A program made the translations under genes and the position numbers. Below are positions 1-5,283 of a DNA stretch of 5,283 nt, piece by piece. This DNA comes from Dehalococcoidia bacterium (lineage in GTDB: Bacteria > Chloroflexota > Dehalococcoidia > GIF9 > AB-539-J10). Position 1 is the stretch's first letter, and each line of letters starts with the position of its first letter. The DNA lies in NCBI GenBank assembly GCA_003562555.1, contig PWUO01000051.1, positions 1-5,283 on the forward strand, written 5' to 3'. A model generated the notes under the pieces. It saw nothing but the letters and a program-made list of their open reading frames with translations, searched no databases and was not told the origin of the DNA.

Positions 1-2
1 CC

Positions 3-3000
3 AAGCATTCGGTTCAGGAATGTCTTGAAAGGGGCATGACGTATTCGGCGCCTCTTCGCGTCCTTGTGAGGCTTCTGATCAAGGAAACCGGAGAGATCAA
101 GGAAGAGAAGCTGTTCTTCGGCGATTTCCCCCTGATGACCGATGCGGGCACGTTCATAATCTCCGGTGCCGAACGAGTGGTCGTAAGTCAGTTGACCCGG
201 TTCCCCGGCGTGTACTTCACGCTGGCACGGGACCCGGTGAGTGGACGACAGCTTGGATTCGGGAAACTGGTTGCTGAGCGTGGTGCGTGGCTGGACTTCG
301 ATACGTCGAGCCGAAATGTCCTCTCCGTTCGTGTCAGCGGCAAGCGCAAGCTTACCGCGAGCACCCTGCTTCGTGCGGTGGATCAGCAGTACAGCACCGA
401 TGATGACCTGATGAACCTATTTCAGGATGTGGACACCACACCTGACCATCAGTACATGTCGTCGACTATCGAGCGCGATCCGCACATTCGAAGTCATCAG
501 GACGCGCTTGTGGACATCTACCGGAAACTCTCGTCCGGCGAGCCGCCGAGCCTTAACAGCGCCAAGACGCTGTTGAACAATTTCCTGTTCAATCCGCGTC
601 GCTACAGTCTTGGAGAGGTGGGACGTTACAAGCTGAACAAGAAGCTGGGAGTGGAAGTGCCCAGTGACTATCTCGGCCTGACGCCTGACGATCTCGTACA
701 GATAGTGCGGCATATTATCCTGCTCAATAACGGCCGTGAGACGCCGGATGACATCGATCATCTTGGTAACCGGCGGGCGCAGGGCGTTGGATTCCTGTTG
801 CAGAACCAGTTCCGCGTGGGACTCCTGCGGCTGGAGCGTGCTGTCAAGGAGAGGATGAGTATCCTCGGTTCCGAGGCCGCCACTCCGTCGGCCCTCATCA
901 ACATTCGCCCCGTAACTGCCGCCATCAAGGAATTCTTCGGCAGGTCTCAGCTGTCTCAGTTCATGGATCAGACGAATCCTCTGGCCGAGTTGACGCACAA
1001 GAGGCGACTGTCTGCGATGGGCCCGGGAGGTCTGTCCCGTGATCGCGCTGGATTCGAGGTGCGCGATGTGCATCACTCACACTATGGACGCCTGTGTCCC
1101 ATCGAGACTCCTGAAGGCCCGAACATCGGACTTATCGGTACGCTCGCAACCTACGCCTCGATCAATAAGTTCGGGTTCGTCGAGACTCCGTACCGCAAGG
1201 TGGTGCATGAGCTTTCTTCGGACTCGGGGCAGTTGGCGGGGAGGCTGCTGAGGGAAGATGTGGTTGCTGACGACGGAACCATTGTTGCAGCCGCGGGAAC
1301 GCGTGTTGATGCCGACGTTGCGAGCCGCATTGCGGCGCTGTCGCCCCGAAATGTGAGCATTGCCTCGTATGTGGCTACCGATGTAAAGAACCTCACCGCA
1401 GATGAGGAGGAGCAGTACAGTATCGCTGAGGCGAACGTCAGACTTAACGAGTATGGCGAGTTCGTCGATGAGCGAGTTGATGTGAAGCGTGGCGCGCGTT
1501 ACTTCCGCGAGGGGCAGGACAAGGTGGACCTCATGGATGTGTCGCCCAAGCAGATCTTCAGCGTGTCCGCGGCTCTGATTCCGTTTCTGGAGCACGATGA
1601 CGCAAACCGGGCGCTGATGGGATCGAACATGCAGCGGCAGGGAGTCCCGTTGCTCCGGCCTGAGGCTCCCCTGGTGTCCACCGGGATGGAGAGAGAGGTG
1701 GCGCGCTATAGCGGACAGGCGTTGTTCGCTGACTGTAGCGGCACGGTGACCTCGGTCACGGGAGCGGAGATCGTTGTCCAGGATGACCGCGGTGACCTGC
1801 ACAAGTATAAGCTGGAACGGTTCGTAAGGACGAACCAGGGCACCTGCATCGATCAGCGGCCGCTTGTACGCAAGGGCGACCGTGTGGAGACAGGCCAGAT
1901 CCTCGTGGACAGCTCGTCGTTGCAGGACGGCCAACTTGCTCTCGGGCGAAACGTCGTATGCGCGTTTATGAGCTGGCGTGGGTACAACTACGAGGACGCC
2001 ATCATCGTCAGCAACAGGATGGTCAAGGATGATGTCTACACCTCGATTCACATCGAGAAGTATGAGACTCAGGAGCGCAATACCAAGCTCGGACCCGAGG
2101 AGATAACCCGGGACATCCCGAACGTAAGTGAGGACAGTCTCGGCAACCTCGACGATGAGGGCATCGTTCGCATCGGTGCCGAGGTCAAGCCTGGGGACAT
2201 CCTGGTTGGGAAGATAACTCCCAAGGGTGAGACGGAGCCTTCCACAGAGGAGAAGCTGCTCCGTGCTATCTTCGGCGAGAAGGTCAGAGATGTGAAGGAC
2301 AGCTCGTTGCGTATGCCTCCGGGTGCGAGGGGACGTGTGCTGTCGATGCGTGTGTTCTCTCGAGAGAACCACGATGAGTTGCCAGCTGGCGTGAATCGCC
2401 TGGTACGAGTGTGGGTGGTGCAGCGGCGCAAGCTGTCAATCGGCGACAAGATGTCTGGTCGCCATGGCAACAAGGGCGTCGTATCCATCGTACTTCCTGA
2501 AGAGGATATGCCGTTCCTGCCGGATGGTACGCCGGTGGATATCGTACTCAACCCGATGGGCGTGCCGTCTCGAATGAATATCGGACAGGTACTGGAGTCG
2601 CATCTCGGTTGGGCGGCGCGGGTATTCGGATTCCGTGCGGTTAACCCGATCTTCGGTGGGGCGAGCACCGCGCAGATCGAGGACGAACTCAGCCGCGTGT
2701 GGATGGCGTGGCGTGCGCAGGCGGTGAACATAGACCCCAAAGTCGCGTGTTCGGTGGATCAGGAGAAACTGAACGCATGGCTGTCAGAAAACGGATTCGA
2801 CCCCGATGAGGTGATGGATCCAAGTCTTACCGGTGTCGCCAAACGTGCCGCCGGTTGCCTGTGGCTTGAGTCACTGGGCATTGAAGGGCGGGAGAGCTCG
2901 GACGAGGAACTGGCCGCTACCATCAAGAAAGTATACGAAGAGCGCAGGATATTCCCACCGACCTATGGCAAGATGGTTGTCAGGGATGGAAAGACAGGGG

Positions 3001-3443
3001 ATGCGTTCGACCAGCCGATTACGATCGGCGGCGTGTACATGATGAAGCTAATACACCTCGTTGAGGACAAGGTCCATGCCAGGTCAACGGGACCGTACTC
3101 CCTCATCACCCAACAGCCGCTTGGTGGTAAGGCACAGTTCGGTGGTCAGCGGTTCGGTGAGATGGAGGTATGGGCGCTCGAAGGCTATGGAGCCGCTCAC
3201 ACCCTGCAGGAGATGTTGACGGTGAAGTCGGATGACATCGTAGGGCGTGCCCGGGCGTATGAATCCATCATCAAGAACGAGGATGTTCAGAGCCCCAGTA
3301 TTCCGGAGGCCTGCAAGGTGCTCTTCATGGAGCTCCGGGCCATGGGCTTCGCCGTTGAGTTGCTCAACGAAGAGGAAGAGAAGATCAACATCATCGGTGA
3401 CACGAAGCCTCGAAGAGGAAGAGACAATCAGCATCAACTGTGA
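3..3443 (+). CDS. rpoB: DNA-directed RNA polymerase subunit beta, 5'-truncated by the window edge
   Basis: Beta subunit of the core RNA polymerase; with beta' it forms the DNA cleft and catalytic centre for transcription in the cytoplasm. The frame is open from base 3, and the residues before the Met at base 36 (...SVQECLERG) align with the family just upstream of the conserved TYSAPLRV block. The Met at 36 is therefore internal, and about 75 or more N-terminal residues lie off the window. Counting that Met as 1: GDFPLMT and GAERVVVSQL (about 29-52); rifampicin-pocket block GRSQLSQFMDQ through THKRRLSAMGPGGL (302-333); PIETPEGPNIGLI; DVSPKQ and HDDANRALMG; E653-D654 in NYEDAI; TKLGPEEITRDIPN; flap EEKLLRAIFGEK; active-site lysines K805 (GDKM) and K813 (GNKG); GVPSRMNIGQ; and the C-terminal clamp block HARSTGPYSLITQQPLGGKAQFGGQRFGEMEVWAL. 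It lacks the large E. coli flap-region insertion but has about 50 extra residues at 391-452 and a long segment at 877-982. The tail (RRGRDNQHQL) is altered by a tandem duplication. Identification is certain; ends TGA. Confidence 0.98.
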   Translation, partial: KHSVQECLERGMTYSAPLRVLVRLLIKETGEIKEEKLFFGDFPLMTDAGTFIISGAERVVVSQLTRFPGVYFTLARDPVSGRQLGFGKLVAERGAWLDFDTSSRNVLSVRVSGKRKLTASTLLRAVDQQYSTDDDLMNLFQDVDTTPDHQYMSSTIERDPHIRSHQDALVDIYRKLSSGEPPSLNSAKTLLNNFLFNPRRYSLGEVGRYKLNKKLGVEVPSDYLGLTPDDLVQIVRHIILLNNGRETPDDIDHLGNRRAQGVGFLLQNQFRVGLLRLERAVKERMSILGSEAATPSALINIRPVTAAIKEFFGRSQLSQFMDQTNPLAELTHKRRLSAMGPGGLSRDRAGFEVRDVHHSHYGRLCPIETPEGPNIGLIGTLATYASINKFGFVETPYRKVVHELSSDSGQLAGRLLREDVVADDGTIVAAAGTRVDADVASRIAALSPRNVSIASYVATDVKNLTADEEEQYSIAEANVRLNEYGEFVDERVDVKRGARYFREGQDKVDLMDVSPKQIFSVSAALIPFLEHDDANRALMGSNMQRQGVPLLRPEAPLVSTGMEREVARYSGQALFADCSGTVTSVTGAEIVVQDDRGDLHKYKLERFVRTNQGTCIDQRPLVRKGDRVETGQILVDSSSLQDGQLALGRNVVCAFMSWRGYNYEDAIIVSNRMVKDDVYTSIHIEKYETQERNTKLGPEEITRDIPNVSEDSLGNLDDEGIVRIGAEVKPGDILVGKITPKGETEPSTEEKLLRAIFGEKVRDVKDSSLRMPPGARGRVLSMRVFSRENHDELPAGVNRLVRVWVVQRRKLSIGDKMSGRHGNKGVVSIVLPEEDMPFLPDGTPVDIVLNPMGVPSRMNIGQVLESHLGWAARVFGFRAVNPIFGGASTAQIEDELSRVWMAWRAQAVNIDPKVACSVDQEKLNAWLSENGFDPDEVMDPSLTGVAKRAAGCLWLESLGIEGRESSDEELAATIKKVYEERRIFPPTYGKMVVRDGKTGDAFDQPITIGGVYMMKLIHLVEDKVHARSTGPYSLITQQPLGGKAQFGGQRFGEMEVWALEGYGAAHTLQEMLTVKSDDIVGRARAYESIIKNEDVQSPSIPEACKVLFMELRAMGFAVELLNEEEEKINIIGDTKPRRGRDNQHQL

Positions 3444-3453
3444 TGTGACGCCT
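3368..3453 (+). repeat. Imperfect 43-nt tandem duplication spanning the rpoB stop codon
   Basis: Unit 1 is 3368-3410 and unit 2 is 3411-3453. They match at 34 of 43 positions with no gaps, starting with 14 identical bases (CGAAGAGGAAGAGA). The spacing of 43 is not a multiple of three. Unit 1 is read as NEEEEKINIIGDTKP, while unit 2 is read in the rpoB frame as RRGRDNQHQL followed by TGA at 3441. In the frame equivalent to unit 1, unit 2 would read EEEETISINCDVTPR and then LKSIL, with TAG at 3472-3474, directly before the rpoC ribosome binding site. The match is seen directly; that it arose by duplication, and that the older stop was the TAG, is inference. Differences fall at all codon positions, so this tail looks weakly constrained. 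Confidence 0.8.
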
Positions 3454-3473
3454 CGCCTCAAGTCAATACTGTA

Positions 3474-3482
3474 GAGAGAGGT
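3474..3482 (+). promoter_or_regulatory. Ribosome binding site of rpoC
   Basis: The purine-rich run GAGAGAGGT contains GAGG at 3478-3481, nine bases before the ATG at 3491. This is a normal Shine-Dalgarno sequence and spacing. It supports ATG 3491 as the rpoC start, which is also fixed by an in-frame TAA immediately upstream (3488-3490). No separate promoter or terminator is visible in the 47-nt gap, so rpoC is probably transcribed together with rpoB. Confidence 0.75.
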
Positions 3483-3490
3483 CTGCATAA

Positions 3491-5283
3491 ATGGTTCAGT
3501 TTGATGACATCAGTGCTATTCAGATAAGTCTGGCTTCGCCGGATCAGATTCGCAGCTGGTCCCACGGAGAGGTGACCAAGGCGGAGACTATCAACTATCG
3601 GACTCTCAAGCCCGAGCGGGATGGCCTCTTCTGCGAGAGGATTTTCGGCCCTGTGAAGGACTACGAGTGTCATTGCGGCAAGTACAAGAAGATCCGGTAT
3701 AAGGGCGTCATTTGTGACAAGTGTGGCGTGGAAGTAGCTCACTCGAGCGTACGCCGCGAGCGCATGGGGCACATAGAGCTGGCGGCTCCCGTGACCCACA
3801 TATGGTTCGCGAAGCTCGTGCCCTGCTGGCTGGGTATCCTGCTGGACCTCTCTCCCAAGAACCTCGAGTCAGTCATCTATTTCGCGAGGTATCTTGTGAT
3901 ATCAGTCGATGAGGATGGCATTGAGGCCAAGGCCAAGGATCTCATGGAGCAGGGACGTGGCGAGGATGCGGAGAAGATTCGTGGTATCAAGCGCAATCAG
4001 CTCCTGACGGAAGAGGAGCACCGCGATCTGAAGGACAAGGCGGGCGACCTGTTCCATGCAGGGATGGGGGCCGAGGCTGTCCTCGAAGTGTTGCGCGCTC
4101 TTGATATCGAAAAGCTTCACGAGAAGCTGCTGGAGGACATACGCACGGCATCGAGGCAGCTGTACGACAAGCTCAGCAAGAAGCTGCAACTGGTCGAGGC
4201 GCTGCGCGAAAGCGGAAACCGCCCTGAGTGGATGATCCTCACTGTTCTACCGGTGCTGCCGCCTTCGCTGCGCCCGGTGGTACAGCTCGATGGCGGCAGG
4301 TTTGTGATCAGTGATCTCAACGATCTGTACCGTAGAGTCATCAATCGAAACAATCGACTGCGACGCCTGATGAACCTCGGCGCGCCCGAGGCTATCATAA
4401 GGAACGAGAAACGCATGCTGCAGGAGGCAGTCGACGCGCTGGTGGACAACGGCCGCCGCGGACGGGTCGTAACGACCGGGAACAACCACGCGCTCAAGTC
4501 ATTGTCGGCGATGCTGGCGGGCAAGCAGGGACGCTTCAGGCAGAACCTGCTTGGTAAGCGGGTGGATTACAGCGGACGTTCCGTCATTGTAGTGGGGCCT
4601 GACCTCAAGTTGCATCAGTGCGGCATTCCGCGTCGCGTCGCCCTGGAACTGTTCAAGCCGTTCATCATGCACAAGCTGATGGAGCGCGGCTATGCAAACA
4701 ACGTGAAGGTCGCGCGCCGACAGGTCGAGCGGGCCCGGCCCGAGGTCTGGGACCTCTTGCAGGAGGTGGTGAAGGAGCGGCCGGTGATGCTCAACCGGGC
4801 ACCGACACTGCACCGGCTCAGCATTCAGGCCTTTGAACCGGTGCTTATCGACGGAGATGCGTTCCAGTTGCATCCATTGGTGTGTACTGCGTTCAATGCG
4901 GACTTTGACGGCGACCAGATGGCCGTTCATGTGCCGCTGTCGAAAGCCGCAATTCAGGAAGTGCGCGAGCGCATGCTGAGCGTGTACAACATGCTTCTTC
5001 CCAGCAACGGCATGCCGGTTACTGCTCCAAGTCTCGACATCGTGCTTGGCTGTTACTACCTCACCATCCCCAAGCCCAAGGTGAAGGGAGAGGGCAAATC
5101 GTTCAGCAGCTTCGAGGATGCCAAGCTGGCGTATGAGGTGGGCGTCGTCGATCTGGGTGCCGAGGTTCGCGTGAGACACGATGGTGAGATGTTGCAAACG
5201 ACGGTGGGCCGCATCCTGTTCAACGACGCCCTGCCGCCGCAGATTCCGTTCCAGAATAAGACCATGAACAAGTCCGCGATCCG
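3491..5283 (+). CDS. rpoC: DNA-directed RNA polymerase subunit beta', 3'-truncated by the window edge
   Basis: Beta' subunit of core RNA polymerase, which supplies the catalytic magnesium-binding loop, the clamp and the main sigma contact. The start is ATG 3491: an in-frame TAA directly precedes it, a ribosome binding site sits nine bases upstream, and the protein begins with the usual ISLASPDQIRSWSHGEV block. The 597 visible codons hold, in order: INYRTLKPERDGLFCERIFGP (34-54); the N-terminal zinc finger with C60, C62, C75 and C78; RRERMGHIELAAP; an extra charged helical stretch at about 140-170; LDGGRF (266-271); the sigma-binding clamp coiled coil, about 274-325, with RNEKRML; rudder/switch block GKQGRFRQNLLGKRVDYSGRSV (344-365); NRAPTLHR with nucleotide-contacting R436; and the catalytic loop NADFDGDQM with D471, D473 and D475. 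Numbering runs about 11 ahead of E. coli in this half. Bridge helix, trigger loop and second zinc site lie beyond the window. Unusual residues: PCW at 111-113 instead of the usual PSR, and PSLD at 513-516 instead of PSQD. Identification is certain. Confidence 0.98.
   Translation, partial: MVQFDDISAIQISLASPDQIRSWSHGEVTKAETINYRTLKPERDGLFCERIFGPVKDYECHCGKYKKIRYKGVICDKCGVEVAHSSVRRERMGHIELAAPVTHIWFAKLVPCWLGILLDLSPKNLESVIYFARYLVISVDEDGIEAKAKDLMEQGRGEDAEKIRGIKRNQLLTEEEHRDLKDKAGDLFHAGMGAEAVLEVLRALDIEKLHEKLLEDIRTASRQLYDKLSKKLQLVEALRESGNRPEWMILTVLPVLPPSLRPVVQLDGGRFVISDLNDLYRRVINRNNRLRRLMNLGAPEAIIRNEKRMLQEAVDALVDNGRRGRVVTTGNNHALKSLSAMLAGKQGRFRQNLLGKRVDYSGRSVIVVGPDLKLHQCGIPRRVALELFKPFIMHKLMERGYANNVKVARRQVERARPEVWDLLQEVVKERPVMLNRAPTLHRLSIQAFEPVLIDGDAFQLHPLVCTAFNADFDGDQMAVHVPLSKAAIQEVRERMLSVYNMLLPSNGMPVTAPSLDIVLGCYYLTIPKPKVKGEGKSFSSFEDAKLAYEVGVVDLGAEVRVRHDGEMLQTTVGRILFNDALPPQIPFQNKTMNKSAI

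Noticed and set aside
36..38. ATG at 36 as the true rpoB start
   Set aside because: The frame is open upstream to base 3 and the upstream residues (SVQECLERG) align with internal RpoB sequence. No ribosome binding site decides a start here, and the protein would lack its N-terminal part.
1077..2372. 431-codon open frame on the - strand inside rpoB
   Set aside because: It lies entirely opposite a highly conserved stretch of rpoB. The translation is low in recognisable motifs and has the Arg/His/Leu-rich look of an antisense shadow. Long antisense frames are expected opposite GC-rich genes.
2069..2740. 223-codon open frame on the - strand inside rpoB
   Set aside because: Serine/arginine/threonine-rich antisense translation with no family resemblance; it is a shadow of the flap and active-site region of rpoB.
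3247..3474. + strand open frame overlapping the rpoB end as a separate small gene
   Set aside because: Upstream of 3411 it is an out-of-frame reading of conserved rpoB sequence. Only its end is notable, and that is explained by the tandem duplication.
3444..3490. Hairpin that might hide the rpoC ribosome binding site (CCTC at 3451-3454 or 3456-3459 with GAGG at 3478-3481)
   Set aside because: Only four pairs plus one G-U can form and neither alternative extends further. This is too weak to call a regulatory structure or a terminator, and there is no T-run.
4499..5197. 232-codon open frame on the - strand inside rpoC
   Set aside because: It is opposite the most conserved part of rpoC, including the catalytic loop. 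Its His/Leu-rich translation is typical of an antisense shadow.

Overview
The window lies within the core RNA polymerase operon of a bacterium. It carries the 3' part of rpoB (beta subunit) followed by the 5' part of rpoC (beta' subunit), both on the + strand. Nearly every base is coding; the only gap is 47 nt between the two genes. Both ends cut a gene: rpoB is already open at base 3, roughly 75 or more residues after its true start, and rpoC runs off the right edge after 597 codons. I see no RNA gene, mobile element, CRISPR array, terminator or promoter.

Organism: DNA is moderately GC-rich. The short RpoC N-terminal half has none of the very large insertions of some lineages. RpoB has two lineage-type insertions: about 50 extra residues after the ETPYRKV motif, and a segment of about 106 residues before the DGKTG motif. 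Together with the general wording of the conserved blocks, this resembles Chloroflexota, perhaps Dehalococcoidia-like uncultivated bacteria. That is a judgement from memory of family sequences, not a search, and is only moderately confident. Several positions that are nearly fixed in bacteria differ here, which suggests a divergent lineage.

Layout: bases 3-3443 are rpoB, including the rifampicin-pocket region (939-1034), the E-D pair near the active centre (1992-1997), the flap, and the two active-site lysines (2448, 2472). Bases 3444-3490 are the intergenic gap with a purine-rich ribosome binding site. Bases 3491-5283 are rpoC, with the N-terminal zinc finger, the sigma-binding coiled coil, the rudder/switch region and the NADFDGD catalytic loop. 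The two products form the active-site cleft of RNA polymerase and are very probably co-transcribed.

The most interesting local structure is an imperfect 43-nt tandem duplication (3368-3410 and 3411-3453, 34/43 identical) across the rpoB stop codon. Because 43 is not a multiple of three, the second copy is read in another frame. This gives RpoB a short basic tail, and a frame that would have ended just before the rpoC ribosome binding site is abandoned. I found no evidence of a new biological system; this is otherwise a housekeeping region.
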